Assembly: GCA_003132165.1 (NCBI GenBank)
Contig: PKWW01000071.1
Location: forward strand, 1 to 64,000
Direction: 5' to 3'
DNA length: 64,000 nucleotides
DNA from: Acidimicrobiaceae bacterium
GTDB lineage: Bacteria; Actinomycetota; Acidimicrobiia; Acidimicrobiales; RAAP-2
The notes below the pieces were generated by a model, which had not been told where the DNA came from, ran no database searches, and was given only the letters and a program-made list of their open reading frames with translations. The first letter of the stretch is position 1. Each line of letters starts with the position of its first letter. Positions 48,620 to 59,107 of the stretch are shown in pieces. The position numbers and the translations under genes are program-made.

Positions 48620-49555
48620 GTGCGAGTATTTAGGTCACGGGTTCTACCGACGGTGCTGGTCGTGTCGCTGCTCGGAGCGGTCAGCGTTCCCTTGGCTGCG
48701 GTCGCCGCGAGATCGGCGGGGGCGCACGAATCGCAGACTCGGGCACCCCATTCGGTGACCGCGGGTCAAGCGTTCACGGCGTCGCTCCTAGCGAAAGCAC
48801 CGCTGCCCGCTGGCGCGGTTTTGACGACGTCACTTCCTTCGCCGCTGGCTGGAAATGGCGAACTGGCCGGTATCGGTCGCATCGACCTTCACCACGACTA
48901 CCTGTTGAGAAAGCCCATCGACCTCGCCACGTTTCTCAGTGCTCATAAACCTCGCGGGTCGGTTGTGAGCACTTCGGGTGTCGAGTCGGGTTCGGGCATC
49001 GTGGCGACGACGACCTCCTCGGTGAGTTTCCGGTTCGCCAACCGCCACGTCTCGCTCGAGCAATTGACGTACGCCTCGGGTCGGGCGAGCAACGGCGAGC
49101 AGGAGTTTCGCGTCGACGCCGTGGTGGAGTGGATGCCGATCCGCACCGTACTGATGCCCACCAAGGGTGTCGTGACGATCACCCTGTACCGGAAATTGTC
49201 GCTCATGGAGAATTCGAGTGATCCGGTGTCGCTGGTCCTGTCGCACACCCAGGCGCTCGCGGTCCGCTCCGCCATCGCGTCATTGTCGAATACCGACTAC
49301 GGCGGCTGCATGGAAGATGCAGAACTCTTTGCGATTTCGGTGTCGCCGGGTAAAGGCCAGCCTGATACCTGGACCGGGAGGGCGGAGGAGTGTCCGAGTG
49401 ATTTCTACGTGGGTAGTGGAGCGCAACCCATCGCGCTCAGTAATGGATCGTGCACGCTGGTGACCTACGTCGGGTCACTCTTTCCTAAACTGGCCGCCAA
49501 CGAAACCGTCAAGATCCTGAACAGTTGCGTTCCGGCGTACAATCCGTACGGCTGA
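48620..49555 (+). CDS. Secreted protein of unknown function
   Basis: I do not recognise this 311-residue protein. It has a signal peptide (basic start, hydrophobic residues 8-30, cleavage likely near ARSAGAHE) and a Ser/Thr/Val-rich mature part. A conserved-looking CMEDAELFAISV segment, an EECPSDFYVG segment and two further Cys near the end (SCTLVTYV, SCVPAY) make four Cys that could form two disulfides. GAGGGGAG precedes the GTG start and TACAGT (about 48567) may be its -10. Its neighbours (serA, an aldo/keto reductase) say nothing about its role. Confidence 0.6.
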   Translation: MRVFRSRVLPTVLVVSLLGAVSVPLAAVAARSAGAHESQTRAPHSVTAGQAFTASLLAKAPLPAGAVLTTSLPSPLAGNGELAGIGRIDLHHDYLLRKPIDLATFLSAHKPRGSVVSTSGVESGSGIVATTTSSVSFRFANRHVSLEQLTYASGRASNGEQEFRVDAVVEWMPIRTVLMPTKGVVTITLYRKLSLMENSSDPVSLVLSHTQALAVRSAIASLSNTDYGGCMEDAELFAISVSPGKGQPDTWTGRAEECPSDFYVGSGAQPIALSNGSCTLVTYVGSLFPKLAANETVKILNSCVPAYNPYG

Positions 49556-49606
49556 TTCTGCTTCGACCTCGCCCGGGATTCGAACGTTGGCGGAAAACTT
49601 TTGGCG

Positions 49607-50587
49607 CTAGAAGAAGCTGATCAAGTCGATACGGTCCATGATCTCCTTGGTCAGGAGCGGCATCGCGTCGAGCGCGGTCATGTTCTCTCGAACCTGAGCG
49701 GCCGATGACGCGCCGGTGATGACCGTGGAGACGTTCGGGTTCTTCGCGCACCAGGCGAGCGACAACTGGGTGAGTGAGATTCCGAGTTCGTCAGCGATGA
49801 CCTTGAGATCGGCGACCTTCTTGTTGCGTCCCTCGTTGGTCAGCGTGTCCTTCAGCCACTCGTAACCGGGCAGCGTCGCGCGCGAGCCTTCGGGCACGCC
49901 GTGCAGGTACTTGCCGGTCAGAAGTCCCGAGGACAGGGGTGACCAGATTGTGGTACCGAGGCCAATGTCGCGGTAGAGACCCTTGTACTCCTTCTCGACG
50001 CGATCGCGCCAGAGGATGTTGTACTGGGGCTGTTCCATCAGCGGCTTGTGCAGGTTGTACTTGTCGGCGATGTCGTAGGCGGCGCGGATCTCGTCCGCGG
50101 CCCACTCGGAGGTGCCCCAGTAGAGGGCCTTACCCTGGGTGATCATGTCGCTCATGGCCCACACGGTCTCCTCGATGGGTGTCCGTCGGTCGGGTCGGTG
50201 ACAGTAGACCAGGTCGACGAAGTCGAGACCAAAGCGCTCGAGTGAGCCGTCGATCGCTTGGCTGAGGTACTTGCGGTTGAGTGTCTGCTTCATGTTGGGC
50301 ATGTCGAAGAGACCGCCCCAGAACTTGGTCGAGACAATGTACTCATGACGCTTCCAGCCGAGCTCGCGAAAGGCGGCACCCATGACGCGCTCGGACTCGC
50401 CTGCGGCGTAACCCTCGGCGTTATCGAAGAAATTCACGCCCGCATCCTTGGCGGCACTCAGGCACTCGGCCGCCTGGTGAGCGGTCTCGATCTGGTCGGC
50501 GTTGGCGAAGGTGACCCAACTACCTAAGGAGAGCACACTGACTTGAAGTCCTGAACGTCCCAGTCGTCGATATTCCATTTGTGCCAT
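49607..50587 (-). CDS. Aldo/keto reductase, Kv-beta/YghZ-like
   Basis: A 326-residue NADPH-dependent aldehyde reductase. The catalytic tetrad is visible: Asp in NFFDNAEGY, Tyr in the same motif, Lys in IVSTKFWGG and His in [12 protein letters not shown]. The NADP loop at the C-terminus reads [14 protein letters not shown]. It is close to the potassium-channel beta-subunit group of AKRs, which reduce many aldehydes. AAGGGAG upstream of ATG 50587. It follows the 50-residue membrane protein by 34 nt. Confidence 0.88.
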   Translation of the reverse strand: MAQMEYRRLGRSGLQVSVLSLGSWVTFANADQIETAHQAAECLSAAKDAGVNFFDNAEGYAAGESERVMGAAFRELGWKRHEYIVSTKFWGGLFDMPNMKQTLNRKYLSQAIDGSLERFGLDFVDLVYCHRPDRRTPIEETVWAMSDMITQGKALYWGTSEWAADEIRAAYDIADKYNLHKPLMEQPQYNILWRDRVEKEYKGLYRDIGLGTTIWSPLSSGLLTGKYLHGVPEGSRATLPGYEWLKDTLTNEGRNKKVADLKVIADELGISLTQLSLAWCAKNPNVSTVITGASSAAQVRENMTALDAMPLLTKEIMDRIDLISFF

Positions 50588-50621
50588 GAGATCTCCCTTT
50601 GGAGGATTGAGTGATCGGCCA

Positions 50622-50774
50622 CTATGCCGAAGGATTGCGGGGAACTTCGGGCCAGTGTTCGTAGGAGAGCGGACCAGCTGACTTCGGTCGCCTCACCATT
50701 GCGACGACCCCCGCGACGGCAGCTGCCGCGACGAGAAGAAGTGCCAGTTTGAACAGTGCCTTGAGTGCGCCCAC
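50622..50774 (-). CDS. 50-residue single-pass membrane protein
   Basis: A small gene on the minus strand starting at GTG 50774. One hydrophobic helix (about residues 7-27, rich in Leu/Ala/Val) is followed by [24 protein letters not shown], a cytoplasmic tail with Trp and Pro residues. The layout is like small actinobacterial membrane proteins of unknown role. It is 34 nt upstream of the aldo/keto reductase start, likely the same transcript, and divergent from the leuA leader. Confidence 0.6.
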   Translation of the reverse strand: MGALKALFKLALLLVAAAAVAGVVAMVRRPKSAGPLSYEHWPEVPRNPSA

Positions 50775-50802
50775 GAAGAATCAGGATAGCGGCATCGCTT
50801 TC

Positions 50803-50830
50803 TGGACATTTCGTGAAATGGCAGTACAAT
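50803..50830 (+). promoter_or_regulatory. leuA leader promoter, leaderless type
   Basis: TGGACA (50803-50808), a 16-bp spacer and TACAAT (50825-50830), 6 nt before the leader ATG at 50837. Confidence 0.7.
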
Positions 50831-50836
50831 GCGTCT

Positions 50837-50871
50837 ATGACATTTGGCCAGAGCGACCTACTGCTTCGATA

Positions 50872-50872
<1 letters not shown>
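50837..50872 (+). CDS. leuA leader peptide (11 aa)
   Basis: ATG to TAG, reading MTFGQSDLLLR. Three consecutive Leu codons (CTA CTG CTT), two of them rare in this genome, come just before the stop, and the stop lies at the base of the first hairpin. This is the layout of leucine-sensing leaders in actinobacteria such as Streptomyces leuA. Confidence 0.85.
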
Positions 50873-52630
<1,758 letters not shown>

Positions 52631-52643
52631 GAAATTGCACCGG

Positions 52644-52649
52644 TAGCCT
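52644..52649 (+). promoter_or_regulatory. -10 box, leaderless type, SWEET-like gene
   Basis: TAGCCT, 6 nt before the GTG at 52656. Confidence 0.5.
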
Positions 52650-52655
52650 GATGGA

Positions 52656-53279
52656 GTGACTTTGCACTCCATTCTCATCGCGATGGGGTGGGGGGCAGTC
52701 CTTCTCGGCCTGGTGGGCACGTTGGCCCAGTTTCGTCGCGCCAACCGGCTCGGCGTCGAGGGGATCTCGCTCGCGACGTGGGTGCTGTTCGCGTTCATGG
52801 GTTGTTTTTGGATTGTCTACGGCCTGGTGTCGGCACACTCCTGGGAGGTGGTCATCGGCAGCCTCATCATCCTGCCCCTCCAAGTCGCCATCGTCTTTCG
52901 CCTGAAGCCGTGGCGAATGTGGAATGTCACGTTCCGATCATTCGCGTTCTTCGTCGCGTGCTGTGTGGTGCCGACCGTGCTCTGGGGCTGGGCAGGCGGT
53001 GTCTACGGCACTGGTGTCGCCATGACCGCCACCCGGGGTCCGCAGATCGTTGAGCTCATCCGCCGCGATGACGCGAGCGGCGTGTCCGTGAGCTCGTGGG
53101 TGATCGGCACGGCCTGTTCGATGACGTGGGTCCTTTACTACGTCGGCGACCACCTCTGGGCGCCACTCGTGTCAACGTTCTGCGCGGGCGTCGCGAACGC
53201 GGTCATCGCCGTGATGGCGGCGTGGCGACACCGCCAGGGCCGTAGCAGGATGATCGCCGAAGAGGTCTTCGTCGCTTAG
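52656..53279 (+). CDS. SWEET-like protein with two PQ-loop/MtN3 repeats
   Basis: A 207-residue membrane protein of about seven helices. Two repeat motifs are visible: QFRRANRLGVEGISLATWVLFAFMG in the first half and QIVELIRRDDASGVSVSSWVIGTACSMTW in the second, both of the SemiSWEET/PQ-loop kind (polar Q, G-V-S, W). Most bacterial members have one repeat and dimerise, so the fused two-repeat form is less usual. The family moves sugars or other small solutes. It is convergent with an FGGY kinase gene only 4 bp away, which would suit sugar uptake and phosphorylation; substrate unknown. Confidence 0.7.
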   Translation: MTLHSILIAMGWGAVLLGLVGTLAQFRRANRLGVEGISLATWVLFAFMGCFWIVYGLVSAHSWEVVIGSLIILPLQVAIVFRLKPWRMWNVTFRSFAFFVACCVVPTVLWGWAGGVYGTGVAMTATRGPQIVELIRRDDASGVSVSSWVIGTACSMTWVLYYVGDHLWAPLVSTFCAGVANAVIAVMAAWRHRQGRSRMIAEEVFVA

Positions 53280-53283
53280 ATCG

Positions 53284-54831
53284 TCACTTCGTGCGCGATC
53301 GCCGGGCCCATTTCTTGTCACGCTGGTAGAGGCGAGGCAGCATCGCGACCTTTTGGCGGTAGAGATCGGCGAACTGTGTATTCGGCGTGAACACCTGGAC
53401 GGGAATGTGAACGCTGTCCAGCTCCTCGAATCGACGTCGACCGAGGGCGACCGACGCCATCAGGGCCATGCCTCGTAATTGGGCGGTCATTGGTTCGCGA
53501 ACCTGGTGCACTTCGCGTCCCAGGGTGTCGGCGAAGATCTGACACCAGAGCGTCGACTGGGCTCCACCGCCGACCAGACGCACCGGCGTGAGTCGCTCAC
53601 CGGCGAACTTCTCCACGTAGCCGAACAGCCAGGCGCTGTTCGCAGCCACTCCCTCCATAACGGCACGGATCAGGTCGGCGGTCGTCGTGGTGATCGAGAG
53701 ATTGGTGAAGCCAGCTCGCGCCCGCTTGTCATCCACGGGGGAGCGTTCGCCCGCGAGCCAGGGTATGAACTGCACACCGTTCGAGCCGGCGGGTGACGAA
53801 GCAGCGAGGGTTGTCATCTCGTCGAAGCTCATAGTGGTGCCGGTTCCTGCGAGGACGCCCTGCAGCCATTCCAGTGACTTGCCGCCGGTCTCTTGATTGT
53901 TGATGACGATATAAGAGTCGTTGGTCAGGCCGGGTACGGCAGCGATCGAATGGAAGATGTCGGTCTTCTTCTTCGCCACCGGACAACTGATCCATGACGT
54001 CGTCGACAGTGCGGCGTGGGCGGCGTAGAGCGCGGTCGCGCCCGATCCGTAGGCGGCGGCGTGCAGGTCGGGCAGGCCCGCCAGCACGACGGTATCGCGC
54101 GCGAGGCCGAGCTCGTCGGCGACGTCACTGGTGACCGGACCGAGGACCGAGCCCGTGGGCACGAGCGGCGGCAGTTGACGGGCCTCGATGCCCACCGCAT
54201 GCAGCAACTCGGCGTCGTACTCGAGTCGGGTGAGTCGTCGGTTGTCGGTCATCCACATCGCGAGGCGCGACGCGTGCGTGCCTGACGCCACGCCGCAGAA
54301 GCGCATCGTGAGAAAGTCCACTGGCTCCATGAACCAACGGGTCCTGGCGCACAACTCCGGCTGCTCGTTCATCAGGTAGAGGATTTGGCCGACGGGGTCC
54401 GCTCCCGCTGTCGAGGGTGCGCCTCCGGTCTTTCGAACGAAGCGCCAGAGTTTCCGAGCATTGAACCCCTGGACGGCGCCACCGACGGCGCGACGACTGT
54501 AGGGGCCGCCCCGAGTGTCGAGCCACGTCAGGCACGGTCCGGTCGCCGCGCCGTACTCGTCGACCGGCACAGTCGATGCATACTGTCCGGTGACGACGAC
54601 GGCCCGCACAAGACCGGGCGTGACGAGGGGCTGCTCGAGCAGCCGTTTGGCGGCCGTGCGGATCAGTATCCACCACTCTTCGGCATCTTGGGTTGCTGCG
54701 CCCCGCTCGTCGAAGAGCGTGGCGACTGAGTGGTGCTCATAGGCGAGTAGCTTTCCATCGAGTGTGACGACGCCGATCTTCGGACCCCCGGTGCCGAGGT
54801 CGATGCTCAGACAGAGTTCCGCGGAAGGCAT
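53284..54831 (-). CDS. FGGY-family carbohydrate kinase (xylulokinase-like)
   Basis: A 515-residue kinase with the two FGGY domains: the N-terminal phosphate-1 motif LSIDLGTGGPKIG, the TWLDTRGG substrate segment, and the C-terminal VRLVGGGAQSTLWCQIFADTLG motif. FGGY kinases phosphorylate sugars or polyols with ATP. The substrate cannot be read from the sequence; the closest overall form is xylulokinase. The ATG at 54831 overlaps the TGA of the upstream S1P-lyase-like gene (ATGA), so the kinase is made together with that enzyme. Confidence 0.85.
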   Translation of the reverse strand: MPSAELCLSIDLGTGGPKIGVVTLDGKLLAYEHHSVATLFDERGAATQDAEEWWILIRTAAKRLLEQPLVTPGLVRAVVVTGQYASTVPVDEYGAATGPCLTWLDTRGGPYSRRAVGGAVQGFNARKLWRFVRKTGGAPSTAGADPVGQILYLMNEQPELCARTRWFMEPVDFLTMRFCGVASGTHASRLAMWMTDNRRLTRLEYDAELLHAVGIEARQLPPLVPTGSVLGPVTSDVADELGLARDTVVLAGLPDLHAAAYGSGATALYAAHAALSTTSWISCPVAKKKTDIFHSIAAVPGLTNDSYIVINNQETGGKSLEWLQGVLAGTGTTMSFDEMTTLAASSPAGSNGVQFIPWLAGERSPVDDKRARAGFTNLSITTTTADLIRAVMEGVAANSAWLFGYVEKFAGERLTPVRLVGGGAQSTLWCQIFADTLGREVHQVREPMTAQLRGMALMASVALGRRRFEELDSVHIPVQVFTPNTQFADLYRQKVAMLPRLYQRDKKWARRSRTK

Positions 54832-56210
54832 CACACCGGTATGGATGACTGCTGGTCCATCATGGCGGCCATGAACATCTTGATGAAGGCGTCGGCCTCA
54901 TCGTTGGGACCGCCGTCGACGCCGCCATAGATCGCGCCCGACTTTGGCTTCTCACCGCGGTGCTCTTTCGCATACGACACCGCGTCGGCGAGGTCCTCCG
55001 TGAAGCGCTCGACGGTGCCGGGCTGGGTCTGGGGTCGAGTCACCGCCATGTGAATGGCGTTCGGGTACTGCTCTCCGTTCAGACGCCATCCCTTCGTCTG
55101 AAGGAAGTCATTGACGTGGTAGATGTCGAATTCGTCGGACGTGAAGGAGAACAGGAAGCTGGGCTTTCCCATGATGCGCAGCGAGTCGTGGGACCGAACC
55201 GCATCTTGCATCGCCGCGGAAGTGGCGAAGATCTCCTTGGCGTAGCGGCGGTAGCCGCTGCGACCGAGATGCACCATGGCCGCCCACGTGGCGGCGAGCA
55301 GGCCCCCCGAGCGCGAACCGTCCATGCCCGGCGAGCAGTATTTCCCACCCGACCAGTCGGTGCGGTAGAAGTACTGACTGTTGCGAAGCGACTGGTCCGC
55401 GAAGCATAGGACGCTCGTTCCCTTCAAGGCGTAGCCGTACTTGTGGGTGTCGGCCGAGATCGTCGTCACTCCGGGCACCGCGAAGTCAAATGGTTCAATG
55501 TCGTACCCGAGCTCTCGGCCGAAGGGCAGGATGAAGCCCCCGAGGCATCCGTCGACGTGCAGTCCGATCTCGTGCTCGAGCGCGATGGCGCCGAGCTCGG
55601 TGATCGGGTCGAGCGTGCCGTAGCCGTAGTTCCCGGCGGATCCAATGAGAGCGACGGTGTTGGCGTCGATGTTCGATTTCACCCAGTCGAGGTCGACTTG
55701 GGTGGTGAGCGGGTCGACGGGTGCCACTCGCAGTTCGATGCCAAAGAGATGGCAAGCCTTGTCGAAGGCGGGATGGGCGGTCTCGGGCTTGATGACGTTG
55801 GGCCGCTGGGTGGTGGAACTATTCATCTCGCGGTAGGCGAGCATCGCGTGGGCGATCGAACCGCTGCCGCCACTCGTGACGAGACCTCCCGGAACACTTC
55901 CCTCGAGCGCCGAAGCGTTCATGAGGTCGAGGGTCATGGCGATGATTTCGGCTTCGAACTTTGTTGCGCTTGGGCACATGTCGCGCTGGAGCGTGTTGAC
56001 GTACGAGAACTTCGCGAACGCCTCGTTCAAGAAGTCGTAGTGGTCGTGGTCGCCGCAGTACATCGTGCCCGAGCACTGACCCGACTCCCACACGCGGTTC
56101 TCGGTCGTTGACATGATCGTGAGCATCTCGAGGACCGAGTGCTGATCGGTGCCCTCTTCGGGAAGTGTCCGGTGGATTTCGAACTGACCTTCGTAAGGGA
56201 ATGCGCTCAT
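54831..56210 (-). CDS. PLP-dependent lyase/decarboxylase, sphingosine-1-phosphate lyase-like
   Basis: A 459-residue soluble fold-type I PLP enzyme of the group II decarboxylase superfamily. Its closest pattern is sphingosine-1-phosphate lyase rather than glutamate decarboxylase: LHVDGCLGGFILPF, DFAVPGVTTISADTHKYGYALKGTSVL (Schiff-base Lys in THKYG), the TDWSGGKYCSPGMDGSRSGG segment and the AAMVHLGRSGYRRYAKEI helix. S1P lyases split a phosphorylated amino-alcohol into an aldehyde and phosphoethanolamine. The N-terminal anchor of eukaryotic forms is absent. The start at 56210 has GGAGAG at 56215-56220; the longer frame adds 29 non-homologous residues. It heads an operon with an FGGY kinase. Substrate unknown. 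Confidence 0.85.
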   Translation of the reverse strand: MSAFPYEGQFEIHRTLPEEGTDQHSVLEMLTIMSTTENRVWESGQCSGTMYCGDHDHYDFLNEAFAKFSYVNTLQRDMCPSATKFEAEIIAMTLDLMNASALEGSVPGGLVTSGGSGSIAHAMLAYREMNSSTTQRPNVIKPETAHPAFDKACHLFGIELRVAPVDPLTTQVDLDWVKSNIDANTVALIGSAGNYGYGTLDPITELGAIALEHEIGLHVDGCLGGFILPFGRELGYDIEPFDFAVPGVTTISADTHKYGYALKGTSVLCFADQSLRNSQYFYRTDWSGGKYCSPGMDGSRSGGLLAATWAAMVHLGRSGYRRYAKEIFATSAAMQDAVRSHDSLRIMGKPSFLFSFTSDEFDIYHVNDFLQTKGWRLNGEQYPNAIHMAVTRPQTQPGTVERFTEDLADAVSYAKEHRGEKPKSGAIYGGVDGGPNDEADAFIKMFMAAMMDQQSSIPV

Positions 56211-56283
56211 GGTTCTCTCCTGCGTGGGCTTCCACGAGCGTAGAACCTTTCCTCGCCCGGGTACGGACAGTCGACGGTAGCGG

Positions 56284-56289
56284 TACGCT
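56284..56289 (+). promoter_or_regulatory. -10 box, leaderless type, aldo/keto reductase gene
   Basis: TACGCT, 6 nt before the ATG at 56296. Confidence 0.5.
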
Positions 56290-56295
56290 GCGATC

Positions 56296-57324
56296 ATGAA
56301 TGCTTACGTAGCCGCCCCCGACAGATACGACTCCATGCCCTACCGCCGCGTTGGCCGCAGCGGGCTCCTGCTACCGGCGATATCACTAGGGCTCTGGCAC
56401 AACTTCGGCGACGACCGACCAATCGACGTGCAACGCTCGATATTGCGTCGAGCATTCGATCGCGGCGTCACCCACTTCGATCTCGCCAATAACTACGGTC
56501 CTCCCTACGGCAGCGCTGAGATCAACTTCGGCCGCCTGCTCCACGAGGACTTCGCCGCACACCGAGACGAGCTCGTCATCTCCACCAAGGCCGGTTGGGA
56601 CATGTGGCCCGGCCCCTACGGCGACCGCGGATCGCGCAAGTATCTCCTGTCGAGCCTGGACCAGAGTCTCACTCGGATGAACCTCGACTACGTCGACATC
56701 TTCTACCACCACCACTTCGACAAGGACACGCCCCTCGAGGAGACGCTTGGTGCACTCGACGCCGCCGTTCGTCAGGGAAAGGCACTCTATGTCGGCATCT
56801 CGTCGTATTCGGACGTGCGGACCAAGGAAGCGGTGGGAATATTACGAAGCCTCGGCACCCCGCTGTTGATTCATCAGCCGTCGTACTCGATGCTCAACCG
56901 GTGGATCGAGAACCGGCTCCTGGATGCGCTGGGAGAAGAGGGCGTGGGCTGCATTGCGTTCTCGCCGTTGGCCCAGGGCATGCTCACTGACCGCTACCTT
57001 CACGGAATCCCCGAAGGTTCCAGGGCGTCCAAGCACACGTCACTTTCTACCGACATGTTGAGCGAAGAGAACCTCACGCACATCCGCGCGCTCGCCGAGA
57101 TCGCCGCCGGCCGCGGTCAGAAGCTCTCGCAGATGGCTCTCTCGTGGGCGTTGCGTGACGATCGGATCACCTCGGTGTTGATCGGCGCGAGCAGCGTCGA
57201 GCAACTGGATGAGAACCTCGATGCTCTGAAGAACCCCGATTTCAGCGCCGACGAACTATCGAAAATCGACGCCTACGCCACCGAGGGCCACATCGATCTC
57301 TGGCGCGAGGTCGCAGAGGACTGA
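56296..57324 (+). CDS. Aldo/keto reductase, YghZ-type (L-glyceraldehyde 3-phosphate reductase-like)
   Basis: A 342-residue NADPH-dependent reductase with the start YDSMPYRRVGRSGLLLPAISLGLWHNFGD, characteristic of YghZ, which reduces L-glyceraldehyde 3-phosphate and other aldehydes such as methylglyoxal. Catalytic residues are Asp and Tyr in HFDLANNYGPPYGSAE, Lys in VISTKAGWD and His in FYHHHFDKDTP. It is divergent from the S1P-lyase-like gene with 85 bp between starts, so they may share control. It is a second AKR, distinct from the one at 49607. Confidence 0.88.
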   Translation: MNAYVAAPDRYDSMPYRRVGRSGLLLPAISLGLWHNFGDDRPIDVQRSILRRAFDRGVTHFDLANNYGPPYGSAEINFGRLLHEDFAAHRDELVISTKAGWDMWPGPYGDRGSRKYLLSSLDQSLTRMNLDYVDIFYHHHFDKDTPLEETLGALDAAVRQGKALYVGISSYSDVRTKEAVGILRSLGTPLLIHQPSYSMLNRWIENRLLDALGEEGVGCIAFSPLAQGMLTDRYLHGIPEGSRASKHTSLSTDMLSEENLTHIRALAEIAAGRGQKLSQMALSWALRDDRITSVLIGASSVEQLDENLDALKNPDFSADELSKIDAYATEGHIDLWREVAED

Positions 57325-57351
57325 GCGAACTCCATTCGCGAGTCGGGTTGG

Positions 57352-57690
57352 CTAGGCGAGTGAGAGGAAACCTGAGGTGATGCAGAGACCGAACGCCGCG
57401 ATGATCAGCATGCAGCCGACCACGGTGTAGACGACGAGTCTCGTTGGGCGCCCACGACCCCTGGCGATCGGCCGGGGCATGTACCAGTCGGGGAGAGGAT
57501 TCTTCGAGAAACCCTTATTGATGTCCCACGGTTCGACGTCGAGATCGATTGGCGCGTCGACGTCGGCCGATAGTGCCAAGTCGGTCAACTCCTCGGCACT
57601 GAGCGGCACGAACGACCAGTCGTCTGATTGGTACGAGGCTTCGATCACGTAATCCTCCAAGGCAAGAGTTACGACTCCCTTGATTGTCAA
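57352..57690 (-). CDS. Small membrane protein, unknown function
   Basis: A 112-residue protein with an acidic, Leu/Asp-rich soluble part (about residues 25-65, DLALSADVDAPIDLDVEPW) and one C-terminal hydrophobic helix (about 84-110). I do not recognise it. The start is uncertain: TTG at 57690 is the longest, without a clear ribosome site. It ends 28 nt after the aldo/keto reductase in convergent orientation. Confidence 0.5.
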   Translation of the reverse strand: MTIKGVVTLALEDYVIEASYQSDDWSFVPLSAEELTDLALSADVDAPIDLDVEPWDINKGFSKNPLPDWYMPRPIARGRGRPTRLVVYTVVGCMLIIAAFGLCITSGFLSLA

Positions 57691-57875
57691 GGTACACCTC
57701 GGTGGTCGAGGAATCCCGGGCGAATCCGCTCATGACTGCGATCTAGTCACGCGCGACGGTCCCTCGGATTTCGACGAGTCACTTCGCGTTGATTAGTCTG
57801 GCCTGAGTTTCGATCGCAGGAACTTATTGACGTCGGTCGGCCACGGGGCTGTCCGGTTGGAGTTGAAAGGAAATC

Positions 57876-58628
57876 ATGAGTAATCGTGTTGCAATTGTGA
57901 CCGGGGCAGCCCGGGGAATCGGTGCGGCCGTGGCCGTGCGCCTCGCCGAGGACGGGTTCGACGTCGCTGTTCTCGACCTTGACGCCGACGCGTGCGCTGA
58001 CACCGTCGCAGCGGTGAAGGCGAAGGGGCGCAACGCACTCGCCGTCGGCGCTGACGTGAGCAACGAGGCATCGGTGAATGCCGCAGTGGCCAACATCGCA
58101 GAGACGTTGGGCGCGCCCGTCGTTCTCGTGAACAACGCTGGCGTGCTTCGCGACAATCTGCTGTTCAAGATGGAACTTTCAGACTGGCAGACCGTGATGG
58201 ACGTGCACCTCGCCGGTGCGTTCTTGATGAGTAAGGCAACCCAGCGTTACATGACTGAAGCCGGATGGGGTCGAATCGTCAACCTCTCGAGCACGTCGGC
58301 GCTGGGCAACCGCGGGCAGGCGAACTACTCGGCCGCGAAGGCCGGACTTCAAGGATTTACGAAGACGCTCGCCATCGAGCTTGGCCGCTACGGCGTCACC
58401 GCGAACGCGGTGGCTCCGGGATTCACGGTAACCGCGATGACCCACGCCACCGCAGATCGCATGGGCGTCGCCTTCGATGACTTCGAGAAGGCCGTCGTCA
58501 AGCAGATTCCGGTCGGCCGTGCGGGCCAGCCAGAGGACATTGCGAACGCCGTCGCTTTCTTCGTAGACGACCGATCGGGCTTCGTGTCCGGTCAGGTGCT
58601 CTACGTCGCCGGCGGTCCCACCAATTAG
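57876..58628 (+). CDS. fabG: SDR-family 3-oxoacyl-ACP reductase
   Basis: A 250-residue classical short-chain dehydrogenase: TGAARGIGAAVA nucleotide loop, LVNNAGVLRDNLLFKM, catalytic Ser in VNLSSTSALG, and Tyr/Lys in ANYSAAKAG. It is a FabG-type NADPH reductase of fatty acid synthesis or a related ketoacyl reductase; symbol by homology only, since no other fab genes are adjacent. GAAAGGA upstream of ATG. A strong terminator follows. Confidence 0.8.
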   Translation: MSNRVAIVTGAARGIGAAVAVRLAEDGFDVAVLDLDADACADTVAAVKAKGRNALAVGADVSNEASVNAAVANIAETLGAPVVLVNNAGVLRDNLLFKMELSDWQTVMDVHLAGAFLMSKATQRYMTEAGWGRIVNLSSTSALGNRGQANYSAAKAGLQGFTKTLAIELGRYGVTANAVAPGFTVTAMTHATADRMGVAFDDFEKAVVKQIPVGRAGQPEDIANAVAFFVDDRSGFVSGQVLYVAGGPTN

Positions 58629-58649
58629 CGAACACGTTTGAATTTCATC

Positions 58650-58693
58650 GAGAGCCGGGTTGGCGCATCCGAAAGGATGCCGGCCCGGCTCTC
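58650..58693. terminator. Hairpin between fabG and usp genes
   Basis: An outer 10-bp stem GAGAGCCGGG/CCCGGCTCTC, with inner GCATCC/GGATGC around a GAAA tetraloop, lies between convergent genes. It has no U tract. Confidence 0.75.
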
Positions 58694-58696
58694 GGG

Positions 58697-59107
58697 TCAA
58701 CTGGGCACGATCACCAGCGGAATCGTGGTGTGCTCGGCGAGTTCGAGGCTGGTGCTGCCGAGCAATAGGCCAGGATGTTTGCCCTGACCCCTTGATCCGA
58801 CCACCAGCATGCTGGCGTTGATCGGCTCCTCGGCCATGCGCATCATCACCGAGCACGCGTCGCCGTCGTCAACGTGTAGCGTGACCCGCGTCGTGTCGAG
58901 CCCGTATTCGTCGGCGAGGCGGCGCACCGAATCCTCGAGTTTGAAGGCGACCGTCGGATTGTCGAAGCGGCCGAGCATTCCCACGGCGTTCACCACCACG
59001 ACGTTGGCGTTGGTTTCGCTGGCGAGTTTCATGGACCAACGAACTGCCGTTTCGGCGTCGTGGGAACCGTCGAACCCCACGGCGATGGTGCGAAGCGACT
59101 CGGTCAT
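58697..59107 (-). CDS. Universal stress protein (UspA family)
   Basis: A 136-residue single-domain USP with the ATP-binding signature G-x2-G-x9-G-S intact in GSRGQGKHPGLLLGSTS, so it is of the nucleotide-binding kind. It is the last gene of an acetyltransferase/deacetylase/USP operon, and its ATG overlaps the deacetylase stop as ATGA. Confidence 0.9.
   Translation of the reverse strand: MTESLRTIAVGFDGSHDAETAVRWSMKLASETNANVVVVNAVGMLGRFDNPTVAFKLEDSVRRLADEYGLDTTRVTLHVDDGDACSVMMRMAEEPINASMLVVGSRGQGKHPGLLLGSTSLELAEHTTIPLVIVPS

Noticed and set aside
49574..49584. GGGATTCGAAC, the reverse complement of a tRNA T-loop sequence
   Set aside because: No acceptor stem, D-arm or anticodon arm can be built around it on either strand, and no attachment-site repeat was seen.
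54831..56210. Annotation as glutamate decarboxylase
   Set aside because: The THKYG and GSRSGG segments and overall order fit sphingosine-1-phosphate lyase better, and no glutamate-specific features were seen.
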